Notes: generated from the sequence alone by a model not told the origin. Shown: positions 47,801 to 57,332, counted from the stretch's first letter. The stretch: 64,000 nt of DNA from Flavobacterium galactosidilyticum (GCF_020911945.1 NZ_CP087135.1:1972001-2036000); one strand, 5' to 3'. Made by a program: numbers and translations.

Positions 47801-48282
47801 ACGAAAACCCAATTCAAGGTGCTTTTATCATCGAAGAATTGACTGATTTAGTTGAAGCAGCTGTTTTAGCAGAATTTGATCGAATTACAGAACGTGGTGG
47901 TGTACTTGGGGCAATGGAAACCATGTATCAAAGAAGTAAAATTCAAGAGGAAAGTTTGTATTATGAAACTTTGAAACATACCGGTGAATTTCCTATAATA
48001 GGAGTGAATACTTTCTTGAGTTCTAAAGGTTCTCCAACAGTGATTCCAGCCGAAGTAATTCGTGCTACAGAAGAAGAAAAACAATACCAAATCACGATGT
48101 TAGATCATTTGCATAAAGCAAATCAGGATAAAGTGGACGAACAATTGAAAATCATTCAAGAAGCTGCTATTAAAAATGAGAACCTATTTGATCATTTAAT
48201 GGAAGCAACTAAAATTTGTTCTTTGGGGCAAATAACTTCTGCTTTATTTGAAGTAGGTGGCCAGTATAGAAGGAATATGTAA
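44830..48282 (+). CDS. icmF: Fused isobutyryl-CoA mutase (IcmF): B12 domain, G-protein chaperone and mutase
   Basis: 1150 residues. N-terminal B12-binding domain (about 10-150) with cobalt-ligand His25 in FDGHDAA and the glycine-rich [11 protein letters not shown]. Next is a MeaB-like GTPase with Walker [10 protein letters not shown] (203-211) and NKFD. The C-terminal mutase TIM barrel (about 560-1130) has [35 protein letters not shown] and [26 protein letters not shown] is the IcmF form, where methylmalonyl-CoA mutases have a Tyr-containing substrate motif, so isobutyryl/butyryl-CoA (or another branched acyl-CoA) is the likelier substrate. It interconverts acyl-CoA skeletons with adenosylcobalamin while the G-domain protects cofactor loading. 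Confidence 0.94.
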   Translation: MEQQKPYIPINKVRIVTAAALFDGHDAAINIMRRIIQSTGVEVIHLGHDRSVEEVVNTAIQEDANAIAITSYQGGHNEYFKYMYDLLQEKGAPQIKIFGGGGGVILPSEIAELQAYGITRIYAPDDGRAMGLQGMINDLVQKSDFPTGDKLNNEVDELASKNPTAIARIISAAENFPEIAKPALEAIQKINENCSIPVLGITGTGGAGKSSLVDELVRRFLIDFPEKTIGLISVDPSKRKTGGALLGDRIRMNAINNPRVYMRSLATRQSNLALSKYVADAIQVIKAAKYDIIILETSGIGQSDTEIMDHSDVSLYVMTPEFGAATQLEKIDMLDFADLVALNKFDKRGALDAIRDVKKQYQRNHNLWDVNPDEMPVFGTIASQFNDPGMNTLYKAIMDKVHEKTNSDLKSTIQITREMSEKIYVIPPHRTRYLSEIAESNRKYDDTAVSQEQVAQKLYGIFKTLETVSGKVPTINKTGIDDDSVLPSALELEKQGATENKIFLNLLLNQFEKVKMDLDPYNWEIILTWNEKVNKYKNPVYTFKVRDREIKMATHTESLSHSQIPKIALPKYQAWGDILRWCLQENVPGEFPFTAGLYPFKREGEDPSRMFAGEGGPERTNKRFHYVSAGLPAKRLSTAFDSVTLYGNDPHIRPDIYGKIGNAGVSICCLDDAKKLYSGFDLVHAMTSVSMTINGPAPMLLGFFMNAAIDQQCEYYIKENNLEKEVELKINKIYKEKGVERPHYQGDLPAGNNGLGLFLLGVTGDQVLPLEVYNEIKARTLSQVRGTVQADILKEDQAQNTCIFSTEFALRLMGDVQEYFIAKNVRNFYSVSISGYHIAEAGANPITQLAFTLSNGFTYVEYYLSRGMSINDFGPNLSFFFSNGVDPEYAVIGRVARKIWAKAMKNKYGANERAQMLKYHIQTSGRSLHAQEIDFNDIRTTLQALYAIYDNCNSLHTNAYDEAITTPTEESVRRAMAIQLIINKELGLAKNENPIQGAFIIEELTDLVEAAVLAEFDRITERGGVLGAMETMYQRSKIQEESLYYETLKHTGEFPIIGVNTFLSSKGSPTVIPAEVIRATEEEKQYQITMLDHLHKANQDKVDEQLKIIQEAAIKNENLFDHLMEATKICSLGQITSALFEVGGQYRRNM

Positions 48283-48343
48283 GCGATTCACTCATTTTTG
48301 AGAGATCTTTTTCAGGGAATTACTAATTTAAGTAACCAAAAAT

Positions 48344-48389
48344 AAAAAGCTAAAACGACCTTATTAAATAGGATGTTTTAGCTTTTATT
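48344..48389 (+). terminator. Terminator of icmF
   Basis: AAAAGCTAAAAC and GTTTTAGCTTTT form a 12-bp stem around an 18-base loop, followed by a T-rich tail, about 60 bases after the stop. Confidence 0.75.
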
Positions 48390-48447
48390 TTATGATAAAT
48401 CTAGTTTTAAATAGTAGTAGTAAACGCTAGTGTGAAGGACTGTTTTT

Positions 48448-48542
48448 GCGTAAGGGATAGCAGCGAAAATCCCACGCTTTTGGGCGTGGATTGCAGCGAA
48501 TAGCCTGACCCCGCTGAAACGCTAGTGAAAGCGGGGATACGC
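48448..48542. repeat. Three-way-junction repeat element
   Basis: Outer arms GCGTA (48448-48452) and TACGC (48538-48542) enclose two hairpins: ATCCCACGC/GCGTGGAT and CCCCGCT/AGCGGGG. ATCCCACGC can alternatively pair with the upstream GCGTAAGGGAT, so two folds exclude each other. The GC content is clearly higher than the surrounding sequence. It has no box in common with the Flavo-1-like copies apart from short AGCG pieces. Similar elements are, from memory, common between Flavobacterium genes. Confidence 0.5.
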
Positions 48543-48549
48543 CATGATG

Positions 48550-48650
48550 ATTTAAGATTTTTGAGTACTGATTTTAGATTGCAGATTTAAAACTTAAGAT
48601 ATAAGATTTAAAATTGTAGCATTAAGATTTAGGAATTTGCAGCTGCTGAA
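48550..48650. repeat. Degenerate AAGATTT/TTAGATT simple repeat
   Basis: A run of imperfect AGATTT and TTAAGAT words between the structured repeat and the sdaA stop. No coding capacity. Confidence 0.4.
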
Positions 48651-48662
48651 ATGAGTTTATCC

Positions 48663-50090
48663 TTAACAATCAGCCATGTTTACCGCTATTGCAAGTCCGC
48701 CTTCGGAAGTTTCTTTGTATTTGTTATTCATATCCTTAGCGGTTTGCCACATGGTATCTACTACCTTATCTAATGGGACTTTGGCGTTTTTAGGATCGGT
48801 TTCAAGGGCTAGTTCGGCAGCATTGATGGCTTTTATCGCGCCCATCGTATTGCGTTCGATACAAGGAATTTGAACCAGACCGCCTATAGGATCACAAGTC
48901 AAACCTAAGTGATGTTCCATGGCAATTTCGGCAGCCATTAAAACCTGTTCTGGAGTTCCGCCCATTAGTTCGCACAATGCGGCAGCAGCCATAGAAGAGG
49001 AAACGCCTATTTCGGCCTGACAACCGCCCATCGCTGCTGAGATGGTTGAGCCTTTTTTGAAAATACTACCTATTTCTCCAGCAACCATCAGGAATTGTTT
49101 AATTTCTTTAGGTCCTGCAGCGTGGTTTTCAATCACTAAATAGTACATTAAAACAGATGGAATTACACCAGCGCTTCCGTTTGTAGGTGCAGTAACCACT
49201 CGCCCTAAAGCAGCGTTTACTTCATTGACCGCAAGGGCAAAACAAGAAACCCATTTTAGGATTTGGCGAAATTTGACTTCTGTTTTTCTAATTTCTTCGA
49301 GCCAAGTTTGTGGCGAATTGTAATTGGATAAACCGATAAGGTTTTGGTGCATATCAAATGCTCTGCGGCGGACATTTAATCCGCCAGGAAGAATCCCTTC
49401 GGAATGACAACCGATGTACATGCACTCGAGCATGGTGTTCCAAATGCGCATCAATTCATGATCAATTACAGCATCAGTGCGCATTGATCTTTCGTTTTCT
49501 AAGACGATTTCTGATATGGATTTATTTTCTTTTTTGCAATACTCTAATAGCTCAGCCGCCTTATCAATAGGATAAGGAAAAGCACATTTTATTTGGATTT
49601 TTTGTTTCGCATTTGCTCGTTCTTCTTTGATTACAAATCCACCCCCAATAGAATAAAAAGTAGATACATACTGGCTATTGTCAAGCATGTGTGCTGTAAA
49701 TGTCAGTCCATTAGCATGATAAGCAAGAAAGTTTTTGTTGAAAACAATATCTTGAAGAAAATGGAAAGGAATGATCTTCTCGTTTCCTAAATTGATTTCG
49801 TTTTTAGATTGGATAGTTTTTATGATCGAATCAATATTTTCAATAGGAATGTATTCTGGATCTTGACCACTCAAACCTAGCATAACGGCTAGATCTGTGG
49901 CATGTCCTTTTCCAGTCAACGATAGCGAACCATACAGGTCTATTTGCACTCTTTTTACTTTTTGAAGTAAATTTTCATTTCTTAATTCTTCCAGAAAGCC
50001 TTCAGCGGCTCTCCAAGGGCCAAGTGTGTGCGAACTTGAAGGTCCAACACCAATTTTTAGCATGTCAAAAACTGAAATACATTCTTCCAT
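48663..50090 (-). CDS. sdaA: L-serine ammonia-lyase (serine dehydratase), single chain, iron-sulfur type
   Basis: 475 residues, with beta (N-terminal, about 1-165) and alpha (C-terminal) parts in one chain. [15 protein letters not shown] is the conserved start. The iron-sulfur ligands are expected at the cysteines in [32 protein letters not shown]. It converts serine to pyruvate and ammonia in the cytoplasm. A -7 box lies 24 bases upstream. It is a separate unit from neighbouring icmF and the M14 peptidase. Confidence 0.96.
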   Translation of the reverse strand: MEECISVFDMLKIGVGPSSSHTLGPWRAAEGFLEELRNENLLQKVKRVQIDLYGSLSLTGKGHATDLAVMLGLSGQDPEYIPIENIDSIIKTIQSKNEINLGNEKIIPFHFLQDIVFNKNFLAYHANGLTFTAHMLDNSQYVSTFYSIGGGFVIKEERANAKQKIQIKCAFPYPIDKAAELLEYCKKENKSISEIVLENERSMRTDAVIDHELMRIWNTMLECMYIGCHSEGILPGGLNVRRRAFDMHQNLIGLSNYNSPQTWLEEIRKTEVKFRQILKWVSCFALAVNEVNAALGRVVTAPTNGSAGVIPSVLMYYLVIENHAAGPKEIKQFLMVAGEIGSIFKKGSTISAAMGGCQAEIGVSSSMAAAALCELMGGTPEQVLMAAEIAMEHHLGLTCDPIGGLVQIPCIERNTMGAIKAINAAELALETDPKNAKVPLDKVVDTMWQTAKDMNNKYKETSEGGLAIAVNMADC

Positions 50091-50113
50091 TTGTAGGGTA
50101 ATTTTATTATCCG

Positions 50114-50121
50114 CAAATATA
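50114..50121 (-). promoter_or_regulatory. -7 promoter box of sdaA
   Basis: TATATTTG on the minus strand exactly matches TAnnTTTG, 23 bases before the start codon. A TTG lies 27 bases further upstream, longer than the usual spacing. Confidence 0.5.
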
Positions 50122-50269
50122 GTAGAATGTTATTAGGATACGAATTCTCAAGTGATAATATTACTTATTTAATAATTAATATTGCTTATTTTTTGTGATT
50201 CCTCAATAATGAAGAATTGTTAAATAGGTGATTATAGTATAATTAATTAGTATTAAAGTAGTCTATTCC

Positions 50270-50300
50270 TTGTGCGATAGTTACCAAAATACTATTTTTG
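50270..50300 (+). promoter_or_regulatory. Complete promoter of the M14 carboxypeptidase gene
   Basis: TTG (50270-50272), 20 bases, TATTTTTG (50293-50300). Both elements and the spacing match the Bacteroidota consensus. It predicts a leader of about 12 to 14 bases before ATG 50318. Confidence 0.7.
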
Positions 50301-50317
50301 AAGCGTAACTAACTTAT

Positions 50318-52831
50318 ATGACTATGAAAAAAATCATTTACTCTTTTTGTTTAATGCTTGCTATGGTATCTAGTACTCAGGCACAAGTACAAAGTCCTTC
50401 GGAATTTTTGCCTTCCTATGGTAAACAGATCACTTACTACCATCAAGTAGAAGATTATTTCAAACAGCTTACTGAAAAATCTACTTTTATTAAACAACAA
50501 AAATATGGAGTGACTCCTGAACAAAGGGGTTTGAATGTTTTTTTTATTTCGACTCCGGAGAACTTAGCCAATCTAGAGCAAATTAGAAATAACAACTTAG
50601 CCGCCATTGGTTTATCTAAAAATGGAAGTCAAATGATAGGCGATAAGTTGATTGTTTGGTTGAGTTTTAATGTTCATGGAAATGAATTTGCTGGAACTGA
50701 AAGCGCTATGACTGTGGCTTATGAATTAGTGAATCCTTCGAATGCAGAAACTAAAAAATGGTTGGAGAACACAATTGTTATTTTGGATCCTTGTATGAAT
50801 CCGGATGGATATTCCAGGTATGGGAATTGGTTAAGAGAGATTTCAGGTAAAAAAACACATCCAGGTTTATATGATAGAGAGCACATGGAAGTTTGGCCAG
50901 GTGGAAGATATAATCATTATATTTTTGATTTAAATAGAGATTGGGCTTGGCAAACACAACCAGAAAGTCAGCAACGTATCGCCTTGTATAACCAGTGGAT
51001 GCCACAAGTACATACTGATGTGCACGAAATGGGATATGAATCACCTTATTTTTTTCCGCCCTCAGCTGAACCTATTCATGAGTTTATAGAGAAGTACCAA
51101 AAAGATTTTCACAATGTGTTAGGTAAAAATATGTCTCAGAAATTTGATGCGCAAAACTGGATGTACAATACTAGTGAGCGATTTGATTTGTTTTATCCAA
51201 GTTATGGTGATACCTATCCTGCTTATAATGGAGCGGTGGGAATGACTTTAGAACAAGGAGGAATAGGAGCGGGCAGAGCTGTAATGATGAGTAACGGGAA
51301 TATTGTGACTATCCAAGATCGATTGACACATCATGCTACCGCCGTACTTACTGTTGTAGAGTCGGCTTCAGCTCAAGCAGATGTTTTATTGAAAGGTTTT
51401 AGAGGTTTTATGAATAATTCTCGAAAAACGGTGAAGGGGAATTACAAAATGTATGTCATGAAAAACAATCCAAAGCTAATTCAGCTGGCGGATTTGTTAA
51501 AAAAGAATAATATAGAATTCAGTTATGCCGATGCTAGCTTAAAAGCTTCAGGATACAATTATAGTGCGAAATCAGATAAAGGTTTTACTATAGAACCAAA
51601 CGATTTGATTGTAAAAGTAGACCAGCCTAAAGCTGTTTTTACGCAAGTATTATTTGAACCAAACCAGAAATTAAATGATAGTTTATCATACGACATTACC
51701 GCTTGGGCGTTGCCATTAGCGTATGGAGTGGAAGGATATGCTTTAAAAAATAGTTTGGGTTTTAAAACCAAGGCAACAATCGAAGTGAATGAAAAAACGG
51801 TTCCGCAAAAGGTGTATGCTTTTCATGTTCCTTGGAATAATAGAATTTCAGCTCAGGTTTTGTCTTTATTGCACCAAAATAATATCAAAGTACGCTCTGC
51901 AATGAACAAGGCTATTTTTGGCGATGTAACTGTAGAGCCGGGTGGATTATTAGTAACAAAAGCGGATAATCCCAATGTGGTTGATTTTGAAAAAACCATA
52001 TCAGATTTAGTAAAGATAAAAACAGATTACAATTACATCAATACGGGCTTTTCATCGAATGCTAAAGATGTAGGAAGCGAAAATTTTAATTTGTTGAAAG
52101 TGCCTAAAGTGGTTTTGTTGTCTGGAAAAGGGGTTTCTTCAACTGAGTTTGGAGCGGCATGGTTTTATATGCAAGAAACGATTGATTATCCAGTAAGTGT
52201 GGTTGAAGTAAATAATTTTAATAGATTGAAATTAATGGATTACAACACCTTAATTTTAGCGGATGGCGATTATACTTTTTCTGAAGAGCAACAGAAGAAA
52301 ATAGGTGAGTGGATCAAAAATGGAGGAAAAGTAATTGCAATGAACGGAGCACTTTCTCTTTTTGATGGAAAAGAAGGCTATGCTTTAAGTCCTTTTGCAA
52401 GCGATGAAGATAAATTGAATTCAGAGAAGGAAAATGATTCAATAGCGTTAAAAGAACGTTTTTTAGATTTTCACGATTCAGAACGAAGAGAAATTTCAAA
52501 ATCGATTCCGGGCGCAATAATAGAAAACGTACTGAATAAAACCCATCCATTGTCTTTTGGGTTAGGAGATAAATATTTCAGTCTAAAGACGGATAGCAAT
52601 CATTATTCTTTGTTGAAAAATGCTGTAAATGTGGCCTATGTACCAAAAGATTATAAAAGTTACGGTTTTATAGGTAATCAAGTAAAAAAGAAACTTAACA
52701 ATACAGTGAGTTTTGCTGTGGAGCACAAAGGTGATGGGACTATTGTTTATATGATCGATAATCCATTGTTTAGAGGCTTCTGGGAAAATGGAAACGTATT
52801 ATTTAGTAATGCACTTTTCTTGGTGAACTAA
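50318..52831 (+). CDS. Exported M14-family zinc carboxypeptidase
   Basis: 837 residues. Signal peptide (KKIIYSFCLMLAMVSSTQAQ); ATG at 50324 is an alternative start two codons later. The zinc site is HxxE in VHGNEFAG (H120, E123) plus H236 in DVHEMGYE. The substrate arginine pair is in DLNRDWAW and the catalytic glutamate is E312 in TLEQGG. A long C-terminal region (about 400-837) contains a PKVVLLSGKG... domain with glutamine-amidotransferase-like character (ADGDYTFSEEQQKKIGEWIKNGG). It is likely a periplasmic or secreted carboxypeptidase used in protein or peptide degradation. Confidence 0.93.
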   Translation: MTMKKIIYSFCLMLAMVSSTQAQVQSPSEFLPSYGKQITYYHQVEDYFKQLTEKSTFIKQQKYGVTPEQRGLNVFFISTPENLANLEQIRNNNLAAIGLSKNGSQMIGDKLIVWLSFNVHGNEFAGTESAMTVAYELVNPSNAETKKWLENTIVILDPCMNPDGYSRYGNWLREISGKKTHPGLYDREHMEVWPGGRYNHYIFDLNRDWAWQTQPESQQRIALYNQWMPQVHTDVHEMGYESPYFFPPSAEPIHEFIEKYQKDFHNVLGKNMSQKFDAQNWMYNTSERFDLFYPSYGDTYPAYNGAVGMTLEQGGIGAGRAVMMSNGNIVTIQDRLTHHATAVLTVVESASAQADVLLKGFRGFMNNSRKTVKGNYKMYVMKNNPKLIQLADLLKKNNIEFSYADASLKASGYNYSAKSDKGFTIEPNDLIVKVDQPKAVFTQVLFEPNQKLNDSLSYDITAWALPLAYGVEGYALKNSLGFKTKATIEVNEKTVPQKVYAFHVPWNNRISAQVLSLLHQNNIKVRSAMNKAIFGDVTVEPGGLLVTKADNPNVVDFEKTISDLVKIKTDYNYINTGFSSNAKDVGSENFNLLKVPKVVLLSGKGVSSTEFGAAWFYMQETIDYPVSVVEVNNFNRLKLMDYNTLILADGDYTFSEEQQKKIGEWIKNGGKVIAMNGALSLFDGKEGYALSPFASDEDKLNSEKENDSIALKERFLDFHDSERREISKSIPGAIIENVLNKTHPLSFGLGDKYFSLKTDSNHYSLLKNAVNVAYVPKDYKSYGFIGNQVKKKLNNTVSFAVEHKGDGTIVYMIDNPLFRGFWENGNVLFSNALFLVN

Positions 52832-52851
52832 TAAAATGAGTTTAAACCAAT

Positions 52852-52884
52852 AAAAAAGAGCACGAAATCGTGCTCTTTTTTTTT
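52852..52884 (+). terminator. Terminator of the M14 carboxypeptidase gene
   Basis: AAAAAAGAGCACGA and TCGTGCTCTTTTTT form an almost perfect stem ending in a T-run, 20 bases after the stop. It may also serve the minus-strand lipoprotein gene in reverse. Confidence 0.85.
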
Positions 52885-53024
52885 GGTTTCAAACGGCAAT
52901 TCAAAATTGTATTTATTTTTAACCATTAAGTAAGTTATGACTTAACTTTATTAATGATTTAGAGAAGTTTAATAGTGACGTACTAAACACTTTTTTATAA
53001 AAATGATTGGTATAAACTTGCCAT

Positions 53025-53198
53025 TTATTTTTTCCCAGAAACTTTGCTGATAATAAAAATAATTACTGCGATAATAGCAACAACTATAAAGATACCAACA
53101 CCCATTCCGGCTTTAAATATTCCTTCAATTACAGAGCAGCTTGAAAATGAAAATAATACTACAAAAAGCATTAAGATTCGAGTTATTTGTTTTTGCAT
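53025..53198 (-). CDS. Short lipoprotein, 57 residues
   Basis: Minus-strand frame: MQKQITRILMLFVVLFSFSSC, with lipobox FSSC (Cys21), then SVIEGIFKAGMGVGIFIV, a transmembrane stretch and ISKVSGKK. It matches a short lipoprotein/membrane protein that is, from memory, widespread in Flavobacterium and often wrongly named phosphatidate cytidylyltransferase. Its actual role is unknown. The overlapping plus-strand frame at 53044-53346 is a shadow. Confidence 0.7.
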   Translation of the reverse strand: MQKQITRILMLFVVLFSFSSCSVIEGIFKAGMGVGIFIVVAIIAVIIFIISKVSGKK

Positions 53199-53503
53199 GA
53201 TTTCTAAGTTTAGGTTGAAATGTAAAATTACTCCAAGTGTATATTTACGTTGTTACAAAATTTTATCGTTTTATTATGTAATTTGGTTCCGTTTGATTTT
53301 CAATACATTTTTTTTGAAATGGAATTTAGATGAGATTGAAAAATAGGGTGTGGTCATTTAATTTTTCTGTTATTGAGTTTAAAAGCCATTAGGAACGGTC
53401 GTTACAACTTTTAAATAATAACTAAAAATAGAATGTGCGAGTAAAAGTATTGCGACCAATTATTTTCTGTGTTTTTAATTATTAAATCATAAATTGGAAT
53501 TCG
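53199..53503. other. Intergenic region upstream of pyrR
   Basis: AT-rich spacer between the divergent small lipoprotein and pyrR. I see no PyrR-binding attenuator hairpin and no further coding frame. Confidence 0.45.
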
Positions 53504-53511
53504 TATATTTG
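53504..53511 (+). promoter_or_regulatory. -7 promoter box of pyrR-pyrB
   Basis: TATATTTG is an exact -7 match and is followed by CCGCACCA, as at pyrF (TTTGCCGCAC). The leader before ATG 53536 is about 20 bases, too short for a PyrR attenuator. Confidence 0.6.
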
Positions 53512-53535
53512 CCGCACCAAACAATATAAACCACT

Positions 53536-54075
53536 ATGAGTCAAAAAGTATTACTTACTGCAAAAGAAGTTACTATCATATTACACCGTTTGGCCTGTCA
53601 ATTAATTGAAAAACACTTCGATTTTTCAAATACTATTTTAGTCGGCATTCAGCCCAGAGGCGTTTTTTTGGCGGAGCGTTTAAAAGAAATTTTAGAACAA
53701 GAATACCAAACTCCTGAAATTCAATTGGGTTACTTAGATATCACTTTTTTTAGAGATGATTTCCGTAGAACTGAAAAGCCACTAGAAGCAAATAAAACCA
53801 AGATTAACTTTATTGTTGAAAATAAAAAAGTCATTTTTATAGATGATGTTTTGTTCACTGGACGAAGCATTCGATCGGCATTGACGGCTATACAATCTTT
53901 TGGAAGACCTTCTGAAATTGAACTTTTAGTATTAATAGACAGGCGTTTTAGCCGTAATTTACCTATTCAACCTGATTATCGAGGTCGACAAGTGGATGCG
54001 ATTAATAACGAAAAGGTGAAAGTGAGTTGGAAAGAAAATGATGGTGAGGATGGAGTGTATTTAATTACAAGTTAG
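53536..54075 (+). CDS. pyrR: Bifunctional pyr operon regulator / uracil phosphoribosyltransferase
   Basis: 179 residues, the family length. PRPP-binding motif VIFIDDVLFTGRS (99-111); LVGIQPRGVFLAERL and FFRDDFRR are PyrR-typical. In Bacillus PyrR binds pyr mRNA to cause attenuation and also makes UMP from uracil. Here the leader appears too short for attenuation, so the enzymatic role may dominate. It is 46 bases upstream of pyrB. Confidence 0.94.
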   Translation: MSQKVLLTAKEVTIILHRLACQLIEKHFDFSNTILVGIQPRGVFLAERLKEILEQEYQTPEIQLGYLDITFFRDDFRRTEKPLEANKTKINFIVENKKVIFIDDVLFTGRSIRSALTAIQSFGRPSEIELLVLIDRRFSRNLPIQPDYRGRQVDAINNEKVKVSWKENDGEDGVYLITS

Positions 54076-54121
54076 TAGGTGTAAAAACGCTAACTATTAA
54101 AAACTAATAATCGTAATAAAA

Positions 54122-55048
54122 ATGAAAGAATTAAGCGTAAATCATTTATTAGGCATAAAATATATCAACAAAAATGATATTGACCTAATATTTGAAACAG
54201 CCGATCATTTTAAGGAAGTCATTAATAGACCTATAAAGAAAGTGCCTTCGTTACGAGATATTACCATTGCCAATATTTTTTTCGAAAATAGTACTAGAAC
54301 AAAATTATCTTTTGAACTTGCTCAAAAAAGGTTGTCAGCAGATGTAATTAGCTTTTCAGCTGCACAATCTTCTGTAAAAAAAGGCGAAACGCTAATCGAT
54401 ACAGTAAATAACATACTTTCGATGAAAGTGGATATGGTGGTTATGCGTCATGCTAATCCTGGAGCCGCTTATTTTTTATCTAAAAATGTAAAAGCAAGTA
54501 TTGTAAACGCAGGTGATGGCGCTCATGAACATCCTACTCAAGCTTTATTAGACAGTTATTCCATTAGAGAAAGACTAGGAGAAGTTGCGGGTAAAAAAGT
54601 AGTAATTGTAGGTGATGTTCTACATTCTAGAGTTGCTTTATCTAATATATATGCTTTGCAAATGCAAGGCGCTGAGGTGAAGGTTTGTGGACCTAAAACA
54701 CTTATACCAAGACATATTGAGTCATTAGGAGTTACTGTGGAATCTGATTTAAGAAAAGCATTAGAATGGTGTGATGTAGCTAATATGTTGCGGGTACAAA
54801 ACGAACGAATGGATGTGAATTATTTTCCATCAACTAGGGAATATGCGCAGCAATATGGAGTCGATAAATCACTTTTAGAGTCGCTAAATAAAGAAATTGT
54901 AATCATGCATCCCGGACCTATTAATCGTGGTGTCGAGATCACAAGTGAAGTGGCTGATTCTGGTCAATCGGTTATTTTAAACCAAGTAGAAAATGGTGTT
55001 GCCATCAGGATGGCGGTTATTTATCTTTTAGCGTCAAAAATACAGTAA
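54122..55048 (+). CDS. pyrB: Aspartate carbamoyltransferase catalytic chain
   Basis: 308 residues. Carbamoyl-phosphate site STRT (57-60) in FFENSTRTKLSFE, HPTQ (137-140) in HEHPTQALLD, and VGDVLHSRVALS and MHPGPINRGVEI. Makes carbamoyl-aspartate in pyrimidine synthesis. A regulatory chain gene pyrI is not present next to it. The gene order pyrR-pyrB is typical of PyrR-containing bacteria. Confidence 0.96.
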   Translation: MKELSVNHLLGIKYINKNDIDLIFETADHFKEVINRPIKKVPSLRDITIANIFFENSTRTKLSFELAQKRLSADVISFSAAQSSVKKGETLIDTVNNILSMKVDMVVMRHANPGAAYFLSKNVKASIVNAGDGAHEHPTQALLDSYSIRERLGEVAGKKVVIVGDVLHSRVALSNIYALQMQGAEVKVCGPKTLIPRHIESLGVTVESDLRKALEWCDVANMLRVQNERMDVNYFPSTREYAQQYGVDKSLLESLNKEIVIMHPGPINRGVEITSEVADSGQSVILNQVENGVAIRMAVIYLLASKIQ

Positions 55049-55122
55049 CTAACCGGAAATCTTTGTAAATTAGCTCATTGTGTAATCGGGCTGCTTTTTT
55101 GCAGTCTCTTAAACTAATTATT

Positions 55123-55455
55123 ATGAAAGTAGATCAAAAATCCCACACGATAACAATTAAAGATACACAAGGTGATTGCACTTCTTTTTTAATGAAGGTT
55201 ACACACCAATATAAATCATTTGAAAATCATAACTTAATAATTGATTTACTCAATCATGATAAGCTATCTGTGAACGATATTAAATCTTTTATGCCTTTAT
55301 CAAAACAACATAAAAAAGCCAAAAAATCTTTTATCGTCGTTGCTTCCGATTTTGATTATAATGCCGTTCCTGCTAAGTTAGCAGTTGTGCCGTCAATGCT
55401 GGAGGCTAATGATATCATTGCAATGGAGGAAATCGAGAGAGATTTAGGATTTTAG
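55123..55455 (+). CDS. Hypothetical 110-residue protein upstream of rnz
   Basis: Start taken at ATG 55123 (MKVDQKSHTITIKDTQGDC); an in-frame start at 55078 would add residues without conserved character. The fold seems to be a small alpha/beta domain (HNLIIDLLNHDKLSVNDIKSF, KKSFIVVASDFDYNAVPAKLAVVPSM, split here into separate segments), resembling STAS-like proteins. Such proteins are often mislabelled ribonuclease Z because they neighbour rnz. No catalytic motif. It sits 74 bases after pyrB and 73 before rnz. Confidence 0.72.
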   Translation: MKVDQKSHTITIKDTQGDCTSFLMKVTHQYKSFENHNLIIDLLNHDKLSVNDIKSFMPLSKQHKKAKKSFIVVASDFDYNAVPAKLAVVPSMLEANDIIAMEEIERDLGF

Positions 55456-55528
55456 ATGAGTTGGTGGTCGCCGATTAAAACTTGTCCTATAATTTATCTT
55501 AGAAGCAAACAACTGAATACGCAAAAAA

Positions 55529-56434
55529 TTGAAACTAACCATACTTGGTTGCTATGCAGCTACACCTCGCACATTTACCAATCCTACTTCGCAAATTTTA
55601 GAAATTAAAAACAGACTTTTTTTGATCGACTGTGGTGAAGGTACTCAGGTACAATTACGCAAAAATAAAATTAAGTTTTCTAAGATTAATCATATTTTTA
55701 TTTCGCATTTACACGGCGATCACTTTTTTGGATTAATTGGTTTAGTGTCTACATTCAGTTTATTGGGTAGAACTACTGATTTGCATATTCATGGTCCAAA
55801 AGGGATAAAAGAGATTATTACCATGCAATTGCGTTTGTCTAATTCATGGACCCATTTTGATTTATTTTTTCACGAATTGCAATCAAAGGAAAGCGAAATA
55901 GTATTCGAAGATGATAAAGTTTTAATCAAAACGATTCCGTTGCATCATCGTGTTTATACTAATGGTTTTTTGTTCCAAGAAAAAGTAGGTGAACGAAAAC
56001 TTAATGTAGATGCAGTTCAAAATTATGAAATCGAGTCCTGTTACTATCAAAAAATAAAAAATGGTAAAGACATTACGTTAGAAGATGGAAGGGTTATCGA
56101 AAATGAAAAGTTGAGTTTTGATCCTATTCCTGCTAAAAGTTATGCTTTTTGTTCTGATACAGCCTACCATGAAGCCGTAATTCCTATTATCATAAATGCA
56201 GATATTTTGTATCACGAAGCAACTTTCTTGCAATCAGAAGAAAATTTGGCTCTTAAAACACTACATTCCACTGCTAAAGAAGCGGCGACGATTGCTTTGA
56301 AATCTAATGTAAAGCAATTAATTTTAGGGCATTATTCTACTCGATATGAGAACATCGAAATGTTTAAGCAAGAAGCAGAAACTATCTTTTCCGAAGTCTT
56401 ATTAGCTGATGATGGAAAAATCTTTGAATTTTAA
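55529..56434 (+). CDS. rnz: Ribonuclease Z
   Basis: 301 residues with TTG start; the conserved N-terminus MKLTILGCYAATPR begins there. Metallo-beta-lactamase motif HLHGDH (SHLHGDHFFG, H60, H62, D64, H65), the CSDT aspartate region (YAFCSDTAYHEA) and the ILGHYSTRYEN ending. It cuts tRNA precursors 3' of the discriminator base. The preceding gene is a short conserved protein. Confidence 0.95.
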   Translation: MKLTILGCYAATPRTFTNPTSQILEIKNRLFLIDCGEGTQVQLRKNKIKFSKINHIFISHLHGDHFFGLIGLVSTFSLLGRTTDLHIHGPKGIKEIITMQLRLSNSWTHFDLFFHELQSKESEIVFEDDKVLIKTIPLHHRVYTNGFLFQEKVGERKLNVDAVQNYEIESCYYQKIKNGKDITLEDGRVIENEKLSFDPIPAKSYAFCSDTAYHEAVIPIIINADILYHEATFLQSEENLALKTLHSTAKEAATIALKSNVKQLILGHYSTRYENIEMFKQEAETIFSEVLLADDGKIFEF

Positions 56435-56524
56435 AGAAATCAATATACTTAATAGCACTGCTATTGGATTTTTCGATTGTTTAAATCGAATGATTTGACG
56501 TACTAACAATTTAAAATATAGAAT

Positions 56525-57169
56525 ATGAATGATTTAAGTAATTATAGAAAATCGTATGAGAAGAGTGAGTTATTAGAATCTAATATCCCTGAAGATCCAA
56601 TTAACTTATTTAATAGATGGTTTCACGAAGTAGAAGACTTTGGTGGCGATAGCGAAGTTAATGCAATGACGGTAGCTACAATTGGCTTAGATGGCTTTCC
56701 AAAGTCAAGAGTAGTGTTGTTAAAAAAGTTTACAGAAGAAGGTTTTATATTTTATACTAATTACAATTCCGAAAAAGGAAAAGCGATTGCAGAAAATCCT
56801 AACGTATGTCTTTCTTTTTTTTGGCACACATTAGAGCGCCAAGTAATCATAAAGGGAATTGCTCGTAAAACTGCTGCAAATGTTTCGGATAATTATTTCG
56901 AATCTAGACCTGAGGGAAGTAAGTTGGGCGCCATAGTGTCAAACCAAAGTGAGGTGGTGCCATCACGTGCTTTTTTAGAAGAAAACTTAAAACAGCTCGA
57001 AAGTGATTATGAAGGAATTGTCATTCCAAGACCGGAACATTGGGGCGGATTTTTAGTAACCCCTTTATCCGTAGAATTTTGGCAAGGAAGACCGAATCGA
57101 TTACATGACAGAATTAGATATACCAGCCAAGAAGATTGTTCATGGAATATCGAACGTTTGTCGTCTTAA
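56525..57169 (+). CDS. pdxH: Pyridoxamine 5'-phosphate oxidase
   Basis: 214 residues, full length. MTVATIGLDGFPKSRVVLLK, then FYTNYNSEKGKAIAENP, the conserved SRPEGSKLGAIVS (residues near 125) and [17 protein letters not shown] are PdxH signatures for FMN and PLP binding. It makes pyridoxal phosphate. Its 3' two-thirds are included in a 1164-bp tandem duplication. Its ending QEDCSWNIERLSS differs from [13 protein letters not shown] in the decayed copy; the copy's residues look the more usual form. Confidence 0.94.
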   Translation: MNDLSNYRKSYEKSELLESNIPEDPINLFNRWFHEVEDFGGDSEVNAMTVATIGLDGFPKSRVVLLKKFTEEGFIFYTNYNSEKGKAIAENPNVCLSFFWHTLERQVIIKGIARKTAANVSDNYFESRPEGSKLGAIVSNQSEVVPSRAFLEENLKQLESDYEGIVIPRPEHWGGFLVTPLSVEFWQGRPNRLHDRIRYTSQEDCSWNIERLSS

Positions 57170-57332
57170 TGTAGGTTATTTATTATAATAGTATTTTTAT
57201 TATGTAGTTCATCGATTATTTTTGGTGTTTTAACGATAAAATAATTATGTTTGAGAAAGAAAGCAAAACATATTATTTATTTTTTAAAGTTGTTTGCCCC
57301 ACAATCTACTTTAAGCTTAAAATACTAAAATT

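Noticed and set aside
53044..53346. 100-codon plus-strand frame before pyrR
   Set aside because: It is antisense to the well-supported 57-residue lipoprotein and has low-complexity composition.
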